Origin: Snodgrassella alvi
GTDB lineage: Bacteria; Pseudomonadota; Gammaproteobacteria; Burkholderiales; Neisseriaceae
DNA: 64,000 bases
Reading direction: 5' to 3'
NCBI RefSeq assembly: GCF_002777425.1
Contig: NZ_MDVC01000091.1
Span: 62,001 to 126,000, forward strand
The translations under genes were made by a program, and so were the position numbers. The notes beneath the pieces were generated by a model, which saw only the letters and a program-made list of their open reading frames with translations, was not told the origin of the DNA and searched no databases. Numbering within the stretch: the stretch's first letter is position 1; every line of letters begins with the position of its first letter. This document shows, piece by piece, positions 38,013-47,753 of the stretch.

Positions 38013-40070
38013 ATGACACAACAACGCAAAATACTGGTTACCTCTGCCTTGCCCTATGCAAACGGGAACATTCATCTGGGGCATATGGTTGAACATATTC
38101 AGACAGATATCTGGGTGCGTTTTCAGAAAGCCCGCGGACATGAGTGCTACTACGTCTGCGCTGATGACACGCATGGTACGCCGGTGATGCTGGCAGCACA
38201 AAAACAGGGTGTAACGCCAGAAGAAATGATTACCAGAGTACGTCAGGACCATCTGGCCGATTTTACTGGTTTTGGTATTGGCTATGATAACTATTACAGT
38301 ACCCATTCTCCTGAGAATGAAGCATTATCCCGCAGTATCTATCTGGCTTTGAAAGCCAATGGCAAAATTGAAAGCCGTACCATCGAGCAGTTGTTTGACC
38401 CGGAAAAAAATCTGTTTCTGCCAGACCGCTTTGTTAAAGGTGAATGCCCGAAATGTCATGCGCAGGACCAGTATGGCGACAATTGTGAAGCATGTGGTAC
38501 TACCTATAGCCCAACCGAGCTGATTAATCCGTATTCTGCCATTTCTGGCGCTACTCCAGTACTGAAAGAATCAGAACATTTCTTCTTTAAGCTAGGAGAG
38601 TGCGCTGATTATCTGAAACAATGGACTGCCGGCAATACCCAACTGGCTGATGGCCGCCGGCAGCCGCATTTGCAGGCAGAAGCCCTGAATAAAATGAATG
38701 AGTGGCTTCAGGATGATAACCTGAGTGACTGGGACATCAGCCGTGATGCGCCTTATTTCGGCTTTGAAATTCCGGATGCACCCGGTAAATATTTTTATGT
38801 CTGGCTGGATGCGCCTATTGGCTACATGGCTTCGTTTAAAAACCTGTGTGAGCGCATCGGCGTGGATTTTGACCACTGGTTCCGTGCAGACACCGATACC
38901 GAAATGTATCATTTTATTGGCAAGGATATTCTGTATTTTCATGCACTGTTCTGGCCGGCAACCCTGCAATATGCAAACCTGCGTGCACCGACAGGCGTAT
39001 TTGCTCATGGTTTTCTCACCGTAGATGGGCAAAAAATGTCTAAATCGCGCGGTACTTTCATTACAGCACGCTCCTATCTGGAACAGCGTCTGAATCCGGA
39101 ATGGCTGCGGTATTATTTTGCGGCCAAGCTCAATAGCAAAATTGAAGACCTGGATTTAAATCTGAACGATTTTATCGCCCGTGTTAATAGCGATTTAGTT
39201 GGTAAATACGTGAATATTGCTGCCCGTGCTGCCGGGTTTATCAGCAAGCGTTTTCAGGGTAAATTAACCGATGTCAGTAACAGTGAGCTGTTGCCACAGT
39301 TACAGGCACAAACTGAAGCCATTGCAGCCTGCTTTGAAGCACGGGAATATGCGCGTGCCTTGCGCGAAATCATGGCACTGGCCGATGTGGTGAATGAATA
39401 TGTAGATGCCAACAAACCGTGGGAGCTGGCACGGCAGGAAGGTCAGGAAGTACGTTTGCAACAGGTATGCAGTGAGCTGATAAATGCTTTCCGTATCCTT
39501 ACTGTCTATCTGTCGCCAGTATTACCGCAGTTGGCTACTGAAGCGGCAGCTTTTCTGAATGTGGCGCCACTGAGCTGGGCAGACAGCACGACTTTACTGC
39601 CAGCAGGTCACAGCATTAATGCCTATCAACACTTGATGCAGCGGGTGGAACAAAAGCAGATTGATGATTTGGTGGCGGCCAATCGCCAGAATATTCAGCC
39701 AGCGCCAACAGCTGCTACTGCCGCATATGAAGCTGTGGCTGCCACAGCCTCATTTGATGATTTCATGAAAATCGATATGCGTGTGGCCAGAGTGCTGACA
39801 TGTGAAAAAGTTGAAGGTAGCAGCAAATTGCTCAAATTTCAGGTTGATCTTGGCTTTGAACAGCGCACGATATTCTCAGGTATTGCAGCCAGCTATCCTG
39901 AGCCCGAAAAACTGGTTGGACGCATGGTAATCGTGGTGGCCAATTTTGCGCCGCGTAAAATGGCCAAATTTGGTATGTCTGAGGGCATGATTACTTCGGC
40001 TGCCGGTAATGGCAAACTATTCTTATTGGATGTAGATAGTGGTGCTGAGCCGGGTATGAAAGTCGGCTGA
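38013..40070 (+). CDS. metG: Methionyl-tRNA synthetase
   Basis: MetG charges tRNA-Met and initiator tRNA with methionine. The 685-residue class I enzyme has the H-L-G-H signature (21-24), a zinc knuckle with Cys145, Cys148, Cys158 and Cys161, the K-M-S-K-S loop (341-345), an anticodon-binding helical domain and a C-terminal tRNA-binding (Trbp111-like) domain (about 580-685) that mediates dimerisation. It is followed by a long palindromic terminator. Confidence 0.98.
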   Translation: MTQQRKILVTSALPYANGNIHLGHMVEHIQTDIWVRFQKARGHECYYVCADDTHGTPVMLAAQKQGVTPEEMITRVRQDHLADFTGFGIGYDNYYSTHSPENEALSRSIYLALKANGKIESRTIEQLFDPEKNLFLPDRFVKGECPKCHAQDQYGDNCEACGTTYSPTELINPYSAISGATPVLKESEHFFFKLGECADYLKQWTAGNTQLADGRRQPHLQAEALNKMNEWLQDDNLSDWDISRDAPYFGFEIPDAPGKYFYVWLDAPIGYMASFKNLCERIGVDFDHWFRADTDTEMYHFIGKDILYFHALFWPATLQYANLRAPTGVFAHGFLTVDGQKMSKSRGTFITARSYLEQRLNPEWLRYYFAAKLNSKIEDLDLNLNDFIARVNSDLVGKYVNIAARAAGFISKRFQGKLTDVSNSELLPQLQAQTEAIAACFEAREYARALREIMALADVVNEYVDANKPWELARQEGQEVRLQQVCSELINAFRILTVYLSPVLPQLATEAAAFLNVAPLSWADSTTLLPAGHSINAYQHLMQRVEQKQIDDLVAANRQNIQPAPTAATAAYEAVAATASFDDFMKIDMRVARVLTCEKVEGSSKLLKFQVDLGFEQRTIFSGIAASYPEPEKLVGRMVIVVANFAPRKMAKFGMSEGMITSAAGNGKLFLLDVDSGAEPGMKVG

Positions 40071-40081
40071 TTATTCATTCT

Positions 40082-40121
40082 AAAAAAACAGACCAGTTAA
40101 TATTAACTGGTCTGTTTTTTT
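40082..40121. terminator. Bidirectional terminator between metG and dctA
   Basis: A perfect 20-bp palindrome centred between 40101 and 40102 has A7 on one end and T7 on the other, so it can terminate metG (plus) and dctA (minus). Confidence 0.93.
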
Positions 40122-40210
40122 ATCTAAAAAGTGATGAGATTGTTAATCTCATCACCTGTGATATGGCCGCTAAATTTCTGTAAGCAGAATCTTACACCTA
40201 AATGAAATGA

Positions 40211-41497
40211 TTATTTCAACACTTCATGCAAGCGCTCTGAATCCAGACCTTTTTCCCAGCGTGCAACAACAATAGTAGCACAGGCATTGCCAACCAGATT
40301 GGTCAGGGCGCGGCATTCAGACATAAAGCGGTCAATACCCAGAATCAGCGCCATTCCTTCTACCGGTACAGACGGTACAACGGATAATGTGGCAGCCAGT
40401 GTGATAAAGCCGGCGCCGGTTACCCCTGCTGCACCTTTGGAGCTGAGCATGGCCACCAGCAGCAACAATACCTGCTGTTGCAGTGTCAGATCAATGTTAC
40501 AAGCCTGCGCAATAAACAGTGCGGCCAGGGTCATGTAAATATTCGTACCATCCAGATTGAAGGAATAACCAGTAGGTACAACCAACCCAACAATTGATTT
40601 TTTGCAACCGGCATTTTCCATTTTCTGCATCAGCGTAGGCAGGGCGGCTTCAGATGAGCTTGTGCCCAGTACCAGTAACAGTTCTTCCTTAATGTACTTC
40701 ACCAGCTTGATAATAGAAAAGCCGTTATAACGGGCTACCGCACCCAGCACAATCAGAATAAACAGCACTGAAGAAATATAGAAAGTCAGAATCAGGTAGA
40801 GCAGATTACCAATAGAGTCAATACCGTATTTACCAATGGTAAAGGCCATGGCACCAAATGCGCCTACTGGTGCCGCGCGCATCAGAATGGATACCATTTT
40901 GAAAACCGGTGCAGACAAATCATGAAAGATATTGATCAGCGGACGGGCTTTTTCACCAATCATGGCCAGAGAAACACCAAACAGAATAGCAATAAACAGG
41001 GTTTGCAGGATATTGCCATTGGTAAGCGGACTCATTGCAGTAGTCGGAATGATGTCCATCAGAAAACCGGTCAGACTGGATTCATGTGATTTCTGCACAT
41101 ATTCATGAACCTTGGCACTTTGCAGGGTAGTCGGGTCAATATTCAGACCGTGTCCCGGCTGGGCAATATTGGCCACAAGCAAGCCAATAACCAGTGCCAG
41201 AGTAGAGAAGGTGAGAAAATAAACCATAGCCTTGCCGGCTACACGTCCCATGGTTTTCATATTGGTCATCTCGGCGATACCGGTTACCACGGTGAGGAAA
41301 ATAACCGGGGAGATGATCATTTTAACTAATTTGATGAAAGCATCGCCCAAAGGCTTCATGCTTTCGCCAACACTGGGGAAAAAGTTACCAAGTAAAATAC
41401 CAATAATAATGGCGATAATTACCTGTACATATAGAATCTGATACCACCGCTGTTTCTTTTGTGGTGGATTCATTTCCTCAATTTCGAGTGGTAACAT
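40211..41497 (-). CDS. dctA: C4-dicarboxylate/H+ symporter DctA
   Basis: This 428-residue inner-membrane transporter of the DAACS family imports succinate, fumarate and malate. It has about eight helices plus re-entrant loops. The family motifs [23 protein letters not shown] and the final [13 protein letters not shown] are all visible. The N-terminus [12 protein letters not shown] has a second possible Met at residue 9. It is separated from tRNA-Pro by about 340 bp of AT-rich spacer. Confidence 0.95.
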   Translation of the reverse strand: MLPLEIEEMNPPQKKQRWYQILYVQVIIAIIIGILLGNFFPSVGESMKPLGDAFIKLVKMIISPVIFLTVVTGIAEMTNMKTMGRVAGKAMVYFLTFSTLALVIGLLVANIAQPGHGLNIDPTTLQSAKVHEYVQKSHESSLTGFLMDIIPTTAMSPLTNGNILQTLFIAILFGVSLAMIGEKARPLINIFHDLSAPVFKMVSILMRAAPVGAFGAMAFTIGKYGIDSIGNLLYLILTFYISSVLFILIVLGAVARYNGFSIIKLVKYIKEELLLVLGTSSSEAALPTLMQKMENAGCKKSIVGLVVPTGYSFNLDGTNIYMTLAALFIAQACNIDLTLQQQVLLLLVAMLSSKGAAGVTGAGFITLAATLSVVPSVPVEGMALILGIDRFMSECRALTNLVGNACATIVVARWEKGLDSERLHEVLK

Positions 41498-41795
41498 GTT
41501 AATCTCTCAAGGATTTGTGTTTAAAAACTACTGGGTTTTAAAGTTATTATGAGCATTATGAGGCATAATCCGCTGATTATAAAGCCTACATAACTTAACG
41601 GAAAAGCTTTATTAATTACTAAATGATAAACATACAGTCAAGAGACGCATACTATAAAGGATTTTTTTGTAAAAACATTAGCTTGGCAAAAATTTAATTC
41701 TATTTACGATGGCTTGTTTTATTTCTGGAAAGTATAAATATTATTCTTTATATTGTAATAGTAGAGTCATTTGACATAAATTACTCGGTTGTAAA

Positions 41796-41828
41796 AAAAC
41801 CGTCTGCTCATATTGAACAGACGGTTTT
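41796..41828 (-). terminator. Terminator downstream of tRNA-Pro
   Basis: An 11-bp stem AAAACCGTCTG / CAGACGGTTTT (41796-41806 with 41818-41828) with T-tracts on the minus strand follows the tRNA by 8 nt. The arm contains CCGTCTG, the core of the classical Neisseria uptake sequence. Confidence 0.85.
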
Positions 41829-41835
41829 AAATATA

Positions 41836-41912
41836 TGGTCGGAGTGAAAGGATTCGAACCTTCGACCCCCTCGTCCCGAACGAGGTGCGCTACCGGGCTG
41901 CGCTACACTCCG
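41836..41912 (-). tRNA. tRNA-Pro (anticodon CGG)
   Basis: The 77-nt minus-strand cloverleaf has a 7-bp acceptor CGGAGTG/CACTCCG, an anticodon stem CCTCG/CGAGG with loop TTCGGGA giving anticodon CGG, a T-arm with GGTTCGAATCC, discriminator A and an encoded CCA end. It reads CCG codons. A terminator follows directly. Confidence 0.95.
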
Positions 41913-41995
41913 AAAGAAGTTGTGCATTATAGGCAGCGCTGTGCACCTTGACAAGAGCAGGGCGCAAATTATTCCCAAAAAATGTCAGGAAGGTA

Positions 41996-42709
41996 TCAGC
42001 CAGCATACAGCACAAACAGGCATGGCCTTTTTTTCAGTTGCGGCAGTAATTTCATGCTTCTCCATGCTGCAATACTCTGACTGATAATGGTTTGAGTGGG
42101 CATGGTTAGATCAGCTGCAATACACAGGCGGGTTTGCGGATGCAGACTGGCAATCGCATCTGCCAGTAAAGCATCATTGCGGTAAGGCGTTTCAATGAAA
42201 AGCTGGGTTTCATTTTCCTGCCGTGAACGGTTTTCCAGTGCACGCAGACGTTCTGTACGTGCGGTTTTCTCTGCAGGCAGGTAGCCTTTAAAGGCAAAAC
42301 ACTGTCCATTGGCGCCAGAGGCCATCAGCGCCAGCATGATACTGGAAGGGCCAACCAGTGGCATAACGGTAAAACCAGCCTGATGTGCCAGTGCCACTAG
42401 CTGTGCTCCCGGGTCAGCTACTGCCGGACAGCCAGCTTCACTAAGTAGGCCCATACTGCGGCCTGCCTGTAACGGTTGCAATAATGCAGCAATATCGCGC
42501 TCTGCTGTATGTTCATTCAGCGTACGCAGATTCAGTTCACGAATCGGCGTGTGTACGCCAAATGCCTTTAAATGAGCACGCGCCGTTTTTTCGGCTTCAA
42601 CAACAAAATCGGTCAGATTAACAATATATTCCCGTTCATATGCAAGCAGACAGGGCGTGTCTGCCGTTCCTAATGGTGTAGGAATCAGATAGAGTACAGG
42701 GCTGCTCAT
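41996..42709 (-). CDS. SAM-dependent methyltransferase, RsmI-like (tetrapyrrole methylase fold)
   Basis: The 237-residue protein has the tetrapyrrole-methylase/RsmI fold: an opening L-Y-L-I-P-T-P-L-G, the block L-L-S-E-A-G-C-P-A-V-A-D-P-G-A near residues 88-102, and L-V-G-P-S-S-I near 118-124. Canonical RsmI (2'-O-C1402 of 16S rRNA) is longer and starts G-T-L-Y-V-V-x-T-P-I-G. This is the shorter paralogue common in betaproteobacteria, so the rRNA target is unproven. Its start overlaps the stop of the maf gene by 4 nt. Confidence 0.85.
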   Translation of the reverse strand: MSSPVLYLIPTPLGTADTPCLLAYEREYIVNLTDFVVEAEKTARAHLKAFGVHTPIRELNLRTLNEHTAERDIAALLQPLQAGRSMGLLSEAGCPAVADPGAQLVALAHQAGFTVMPLVGPSSIMLALMASGANGQCFAFKGYLPAEKTARTERLRALENRSRQENETQLFIETPYRNDALLADAIASLHPQTRLCIAADLTMPTQTIISQSIAAWRSMKLLPQLKKRPCLFVLYAG

Positions 42710-43296
42710 AAAATATTTATTCCTTCAGCCAGTAGAAAGTCCACCAGCCGAAAAACCGGCAAACCAATTAGCGCATGTGGGTCTGTGCTTTCAATACGTT
42801 TAATCAACAGTGCGCCCAGTCCTTCACTTTTGGCCGCACCAGCACAATGTATTGCATCAGGTTCCAGCGTCAGATAATAACTAATTTGGGCATCTGTTAA
42901 AGTACGCATCATAACGCGTGTTTCATCAATATGCTGATGCAGGCGGTTTTCAACAACATTAAGTACCGTCAGGGCACTGTAAAACACCACCTCTTGACCA
43001 CTTAAATAGTGTAACATCTGTTGTGCTTTTGCCACGGTTAGCGGTTTACCCAGTTGCTGTTCGCGACACCATGCTACCTGATCGCAGCCGATAATCAATG
43101 CATCTGGATAAAGACTGGTTAGCGAATGGGCTTTACCACTGGCCAGACGTAAGGCAGTCTGTGGCGCAGCTTCGCCAGGTAGTGGTGTTTCCTCAAAATC
43201 AGGGTTGACTGCCTCAAAAGGAATGTTCAATTGCTGAAGCTGCTGCTGGCGAAAACATGAACTGGAGGCCAGAATCAGCTTTTTCTCAATTGGCAT
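42706..43296 (-). CDS. Maf family nucleoside triphosphate pyrophosphatase, YceF type
   Basis: The 196-residue protein has the Maf signature L-I-L-A-S-S-S-x-x-R (7-16), then F-E-E-T-P near 35-39 and the catalytic region I-I-G-C-D-Q-V-A near 68-75. The D-Q-V-A variant fits the YceF subgroup, which hydrolyses m7GTP rather than dTTP/UTP. It removes modified nucleotides from the pool. It is divergent from yceD by only 51 bp, so the two promoters must overlap or be compact. Confidence 0.9.
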   Translation of the reverse strand: MPIEKKLILASSSCFRQQQLQQLNIPFEAVNPDFEETPLPGEAAPQTALRLASGKAHSLTSLYPDALIIGCDQVAWCREQQLGKPLTVAKAQQMLHYLSGQEVVFYSALTVLNVVENRLHQHIDETRVMMRTLTDAQISYYLTLEPDAIHCAGAAKSEGLGALLIKRIESTDPHALIGLPVFRLVDFLLAEGINIL

Positions 43297-43347
43297 AATT
43301 GCGAACTCATTGACATTAGAAGACTTAAATTATATCATCCGCCGTTT

Positions 43348-43851
43348 ATGTTAGACCCTATTTTGATTGATACAGCCACGTTCACACGTGAACAGCAGCA
43401 ACGCGGCGGTCAATTGCAGCTTCAGGCGCTTGACCGGCGGGTTTGGTCACATGAACTTTTGGCGCAACGCGATGGCATTATCCAGTATAAAGTCAGCGGT
43501 GGTATTGACCGCTGGCAGCGTTCTTTTATCGATATCAGCATAGAAGGTGAATTGCAGCTGGTGTGTCAGCGCTGTTTACAGGCAGTTTCCTGGGCGCTGA
43601 ATGACCAGTCGCATATAGTGCTGTTTGCCAGCGAACAGTTGCTGGACGAGGCCATGGCCGCTGATGAATCACTTGAAGGCGCAGTATGGAGTGCAGAATA
43701 TAATCTTACTGCACTGCTGGAAGACCAGATTTTAATGGCGATTCCGTTTGCTCCGCGACATGAAGACTGTGATCACACTCTGGCACCCCAAACCAATCAA
43801 GACTCTGGCAATCCTTTTGCCAGACTGGCAGGACTGAAAAGCGGCCACTAA
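43348..43851 (+). CDS. yceD: YceD family protein (DUF177)
   Basis: The 167-residue protein has the YceD/DUF177 metal-binding-like C-x-x-C pair in L-V-C-Q-R-C-L (about 74-80) and the late E-D-Q-I-L-M-A-I-P-F-A-P-R-H block. In E. coli and plants this family is needed for normal 23S rRNA accumulation. It sits 32 nt upstream of rpmF (L32), the conserved arrangement yceD-rpmF-plsX-fab. Confidence 0.92.
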   Translation: MLDPILIDTATFTREQQQRGGQLQLQALDRRVWSHELLAQRDGIIQYKVSGGIDRWQRSFIDISIEGELQLVCQRCLQAVSWALNDQSHIVLFASEQLLDEAMAADESLEGAVWSAEYNLTALLEDQILMAIPFAPRHEDCDHTLAPQTNQDSGNPFARLAGLKSGH

Positions 43852-43883
43852 CGAATTAACTTAAATTACCCAGGAGCTTTAAC

Positions 43884-44063
43884 ATGGCAGTACAACAAAA
43901 CAAAAAATCACCTTCAAAACGTGGTATGCACCGTTCACACGATGGTCTGACCGCTGTACAGGTTTCTACTGACACCACTACTGGTGAAGTACATCTGCGT
44001 CATCACATTTCTCCAAATGGTATGTACCGCGGACGCAAGGTAATCAAAGCCAAAGGTGAATAA
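43884..44063 (+). CDS. rpmF: 50S ribosomal protein L32
   Basis: The 59-residue protein [19 protein letters not shown] (after the Met) is the unmistakable N-terminus of bacterial L32. The C-terminus is basic. AGGAG lies 8 nt before the ATG. It lacks the zinc-binding cysteines found in some L32 proteins. A terminator-like hairpin follows, so plsX may need its own promoter or read-through. Confidence 0.97.
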   Translation: MAVQQNKKSPSKRGMHRSHDGLTAVQVSTDTTTGEVHLRHHISPNGMYRGRKVIKAKGE

Positions 44064-44092
44064 TTCACATCTGTGATTATTAAATGCGTATG

Positions 44093-44129
44093 AAAGCCAG
44101 ACATTGCATTAGCAATCACTGGCTTTTTT
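44093..44129 (+). terminator. Terminator after rpmF
   Basis: AAAGCCAG (44093-44100) pairs with CTGGCTTT (44119-44126), with an inner ATTGC/GCAAT stem, followed by TTT. Confidence 0.85.
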
Positions 44130-44230
44130 GTATCCATTGTTAGCAGGATAATTCATCCTGTTAAAATAAAATACTTCTACTTTTCCAGCAGCCATCAGTG
44201 GCTTGCTCTTTATATTGACCCGGGTTTCCC

Positions 44231-44758
44231 ATGAAAAAAATCTGGTATAACTACGAAGACATACATCGTGCCATCAAACAGCTGGCAGAAAAAATCCAGA
44301 AATCAGGACATTCATTTGATGCAATGATTGCTATCGGTGGTGGTGGATTTATTCCGGCTCGTATATTGCGAAGTTTTCTGAATATTCCTGTATATACTGT
44401 TACTTTGTCTTATTATGACATCAACGACTGTCCGACCGACTGCCCACAGAAAATCCAGTGGACTAATGGTTTTGATGAAAAAATGAAAGACAAAAAACTG
44501 CTGATTGTTGACGAAGTGGATGACAGTCGGGCTACACTAGAATACTGTATTCGTGAATTACAGCATGAAGGTTTCCAGCAGCTGGGCGTTGCTGTATTGC
44601 ACGAGAAACGCAAACCCAAAAAAGGGGTATTGCCAGCTGATTTACCTTTCTATAGCGCAATACAGGTTGATGACTGGTGGATTAATTATCCTTGGGATGC
44701 ACTTGATATTGATGAGCACTATGAAAACGTTGCAGCCCAAACGACACCTGAGGCATAA
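44231..44758 (+). CDS. Phosphoribosyltransferase (purine PRTase type)
   Basis: The 175-residue type I PRTase has the PRPP-binding loop L-I-V-D-E-V-D-D-S-R-A-T-L-E (91-104), the first-loop G-G-G-G-F-I-P-A-R (36-44) and a W-W-I-N-Y-P-W hood region near 152-158. This resembles hypoxanthine/xanthine PRTases such as Gpt-like or archaeal-type enzymes. The base used is uncertain. It ends 3 nt before plsX, so it is probably the first gene of the plsX-fab operon. Confidence 0.87.
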   Translation: MKKIWYNYEDIHRAIKQLAEKIQKSGHSFDAMIAIGGGGFIPARILRSFLNIPVYTVTLSYYDINDCPTDCPQKIQWTNGFDEKMKDKKLLIVDEVDDSRATLEYCIRELQHEGFQQLGVAVLHEKRKPKKGVLPADLPFYSAIQVDDWWINYPWDALDIDEHYENVAAQTTPEA

Positions 44759-44761
44759 CAT

Positions 44762-45787
44762 ATGACCTTGAAAACCATCGCAGTTGATGCAATGGGCGGC
44801 GATTTCGGACTGGATGTAACCATTCCGGGTGCGCTGACATTTTTACAGCAGCAAACAGATGCGGCACTGATTCTCGTTGGTGACGAGACTAAAATCAGAA
44901 ATGCATTAACTGAAGCTAATGCTTCCATGGAGCGGATTACTATCTGTTCTGCCAGTGAAGTGGTAGGCATGGATGAAGAACCAACGTCAGCGCTTAAGAA
45001 TAAAAAAGATTCTTCCATGCGTGTGGCCATTAACCAGATTAAAGAAGGTCAGGCGCAGGCTGCCGTATCGGCTGGTAATACTGGTGCCCTGATGGCAACC
45101 GCACGCTTTGTATTAAAAACCATTGCCGGTATTGATCGTCCGGCTATTGCCAAGTTTTTACCCGGCCGCAATAATCATGTCACACTGGTACTTGATCTTG
45201 GTGCCAATGTTGATTGCAGTAGTACTCAGCTTTTGCAGTTTGCCATCGTTGGCAGCCAGCAGGTGGCAGCACTGTCGCCTGAAAATATCCGCCCGCGGGT
45301 GGGTTTGCTTAATGTTGGTACTGAAGATATCAAGGGTAATGCCGCCGTCAAGGAAACCTATCAGCTTCTACGGCGCAGCAATCTGAATTTTGTCGGCAAT
45401 GTTGAAGGTAATGCCATTTTTACGGCCGAAGTCGATGTACTCGTAGTTGATGGCTTTACCGGCAATGCCATGCTGAAAAGTATTGAAGGTGCTGTTAAAT
45501 TCGTTGGTACAGTTGTTAAAGAGGAGTTTACCCGCAGCTGGTTTAATAAACTGGCCGCTTTAATTGCATTACCAACATTAAAAGGCTTTAAACAACGTTT
45601 GGACCCACGACGCTTCAATGGTGCTATTTTTCTTGGTTTGCGTGGTGTGGTAGTCAAAAGCCATGGTGGCACCGATGCTACGGGTTTCTGTTTTGCACTG
45701 CAGGAGGCTTACAAGGCCATCAAAGCAGATTCAATCAAGAAAATTCAGGCCGGTGTAGCCCAGCAATTGGCTGCACTGGAAGAATAA
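44762..45787 (+). CDS. plsX: Phosphate acyltransferase PlsX
   Basis: PlsX makes acyl-phosphate from acyl-ACP for phospholipid synthesis, acting peripherally at the membrane. The 341-residue protein shows A-V-D-A-M-G-G-D-F-G at the start, S-A-G-N-T-G-A-L near residue 99, D-L-G-A-N-V-D-C near 142 and H-G-G-T-D-A near 303. It is followed by fabH, a conserved linkage that couples phospholipid and fatty-acid initiation. Confidence 0.97.
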   Translation: MTLKTIAVDAMGGDFGLDVTIPGALTFLQQQTDAALILVGDETKIRNALTEANASMERITICSASEVVGMDEEPTSALKNKKDSSMRVAINQIKEGQAQAAVSAGNTGALMATARFVLKTIAGIDRPAIAKFLPGRNNHVTLVLDLGANVDCSSTQLLQFAIVGSQQVAALSPENIRPRVGLLNVGTEDIKGNAAVKETYQLLRRSNLNFVGNVEGNAIFTAEVDVLVVDGFTGNAMLKSIEGAVKFVGTVVKEEFTRSWFNKLAALIALPTLKGFKQRLDPRRFNGAIFLGLRGVVVKSHGGTDATGFCFALQEAYKAIKADSIKKIQAGVAQQLAALEE

Positions 45788-45864
45788 ATCATCCTGTTAC
45801 AAAGGCAGACAAGTTAAATAACTTTGTTTAAAATGTGGCCTTTGTCGTAAATAAAGACTATGCC

Positions 45865-46827
45865 ATGCTAAATGCTCATATTCTAGGCACAGGCAGTTAT
45901 CTGCCTGCACGCCGTCTGTCCAATGATGACCTGAGCAAAATTGTTGATACCTCCGATGAGTGGATTGCCACACGTACCGGTATCAAAGCGCGCCATATTG
46001 CTGCGGAAAATGAACAGACCAGTGATTTGGCTGTTGCTGCAGCACAGGCCGCACTCGCCGATGCTGCTATAGCTGCAGATGACATCGATCTGATTATTGT
46101 TGCTACATCAACGCCAGACATGACCTTTCCGGCTACTGCCTGCATCGTACAGAACAAACTTGGTATTTCTGGTTGCCCGGCATTTGATGTTCAGGCAGTG
46201 TGCGCCGGATTTATGTATGCAATGGCTACGGCCAATGCCTATATCAAAAGCGGTATGGCGAGCAAAGCACTGGTTATTGGCGCTGAAACTTTCAGCCGCC
46301 TGCTAGACTGGAATGACCGGCGTACATGCGTACTGTTTGGTGATGGTGCCGGAGCTGTAATTCTGGGTGCCTCCGAACAGGAGGGCGGTATCATCAAGAC
46401 CAGATTACAGGCAGATGGCGGCTATAGCCATATCCTGCAAACGCCGGGAAAAATCGCTGCCGGTGCCATTGAAGGGTCACCCTATCTTTATATGGATGGT
46501 CAGGCAGTGTATAAATTTGCTGTCAAGGCACTGGCCAATATTGCCAAAGAAGTTATTGAAGAATCTGATTTACAGCCGGCTGATATAGACTGGATTATTC
46601 CGCATCAGGCCAATCTGCGTATCATCGAATCCACTGCCCGTCATCTGGGCGTACCGATGGACAAAGTCATTGTTACGCTGGCAGAGCAGGGTAACACCTC
46701 CGCAGCCTCTATTCCGCTTGCTCTGGATGAAGGGATTAAAAGCGGTCGCATCCAGCATGGCCAGACTTTATTACTCGAAGGTATTGGTGGTGGTTTTGCC
46801 TGGGGTGCGATTACCCTGAAATACTAA
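45865..46827 (+). CDS. fabH: Beta-ketoacyl-ACP synthase III
   Basis: FabH condenses acetyl-CoA with malonyl-ACP to start fatty-acid synthesis. Counting from ATG 45865 the protein has 320 residues, and the catalytic triad is visible: Cys113 (V-C-A-G-F), His247 (I-P-H-Q-A-N) and Asn277 (Q-G-N-T-S-A-A-S). The frame extends to GTG 45835, but the extra ten residues are not part of the family. It lies between plsX and the glycosyltransferase-like gene. Confidence 0.96.
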   Translation: MLNAHILGTGSYLPARRLSNDDLSKIVDTSDEWIATRTGIKARHIAAENEQTSDLAVAAAQAALADAAIAADDIDLIIVATSTPDMTFPATACIVQNKLGISGCPAFDVQAVCAGFMYAMATANAYIKSGMASKALVIGAETFSRLLDWNDRRTCVLFGDGAGAVILGASEQEGGIIKTRLQADGGYSHILQTPGKIAAGAIEGSPYLYMDGQAVYKFAVKALANIAKEVIEESDLQPADIDWIIPHQANLRIIESTARHLGVPMDKVIVTLAEQGNTSAASIPLALDEGIKSGRIQHGQTLLLEGIGGGFAWGAITLKY

Positions 46828-46851
46828 TATCGTTCTTATCAGGGTCGGATT

Positions 46852-47715
46852 ATGCTACCTCAATCTGCGTTAGCCAGTATGTATCCGGTCATTATGTCAC
46901 CCAGCCATGATGGCCGTTACTTTGGTAATTATGTACAGTCGTTGCTGGCTTTGGTGGCGGCGCATACCAGTGCCGGTTTTCCGATACAGGTATTCATGCA
47001 TCAGGGCGAAAGCCTGATTACCCGGGCGCGCAATAATTGCGTAGCCGAGTTTCTGGCGCATCCTGAATGGACACACTTGTGCTGGATTGATACCGATATT
47101 GGTTTTTCACCGGAAGCATTTCAGCGCCTGCTGCTGGCAGATCGCGATATTGTTGCTGGCGTGTATCCGCTCAAGTATGAATCATGGCCAGCAGAAGGTA
47201 TTGACGCGCATATGACCCAGCAGCAGTTCAATGCTACCTATACCCGCTATACCATCAATATCAGTCAGGCAGATGCCAATAATGAAGTGCATGTACAGGT
47301 TGATGACGAAGGCTTTATTGAGCTTCCGGAAGCGCCAACCGGATTCATGGTTATTAAGCGTCAGGTCTTTACCCGTCTGATACAAGCTTATCCTGAACTG
47401 CAATATCAGCCTGATTCTCTTGGTGTTGCCGATCAGGGCTATCATTACCGTTTTTATGACTGTCTGGTTGATCCGGTAACCAAACGCTATTTGTCTGAGG
47501 ATTTTAGTTTTTGCCGTTTATGGAATCTACTGGGCGGTAAAGTTTATGTTGATGCACGCTCCAATCTGACCCATATGGGTAATAAAATCTATCAGGGGCC
47601 ATTTGCCCAGTCACTAGAAGCTAATCTGGCTTATGCAATAGGCGCTCCAGCTGGTGCCAGAATGTTTCTGCATCACAGTCAGCCTTTACAGGCTAACCAG
47701 CCTCCATCAAAATAA
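46852..47715 (+). CDS. Glycosyltransferase-like GT-A protein inside the fab cluster
   Basis: The 287-residue protein shows a GT-A style core. L-I-T-R-A-R-N-N-C-V-A-E-F-L (55-68) is followed by W-I-D-T-D-I-G-F (78-85), where D80-T-D82 matches a metal-binding DxD motif. A later Y-L-S-E-D-F-S-F-C block (about 213-222) resembles the acidic catalytic site. The same arrangement is known in phage and giant-virus glycosyltransferase-like proteins. No signal peptide or TM helix is apparent, so it should be cytoplasmic. Donor and acceptor are unknown. It is 24 nt after fabH and 38 nt before fabD, so it is probably co-transcribed. Confidence 0.75.
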   Translation: MLPQSALASMYPVIMSPSHDGRYFGNYVQSLLALVAAHTSAGFPIQVFMHQGESLITRARNNCVAEFLAHPEWTHLCWIDTDIGFSPEAFQRLLLADRDIVAGVYPLKYESWPAEGIDAHMTQQQFNATYTRYTINISQADANNEVHVQVDDEGFIELPEAPTGFMVIKRQVFTRLIQAYPELQYQPDSLGVADQGYHYRFYDCLVDPVTKRYLSEDFSFCRLWNLLGGKVYVDARSNLTHMGNKIYQGPFAQSLEANLAYAIGAPAGARMFLHHSQPLQANQPPSK

Positions 47716-47753
47716 TTATTTGGACATTAGTTCCATTCAAATCAAGGAAGACC

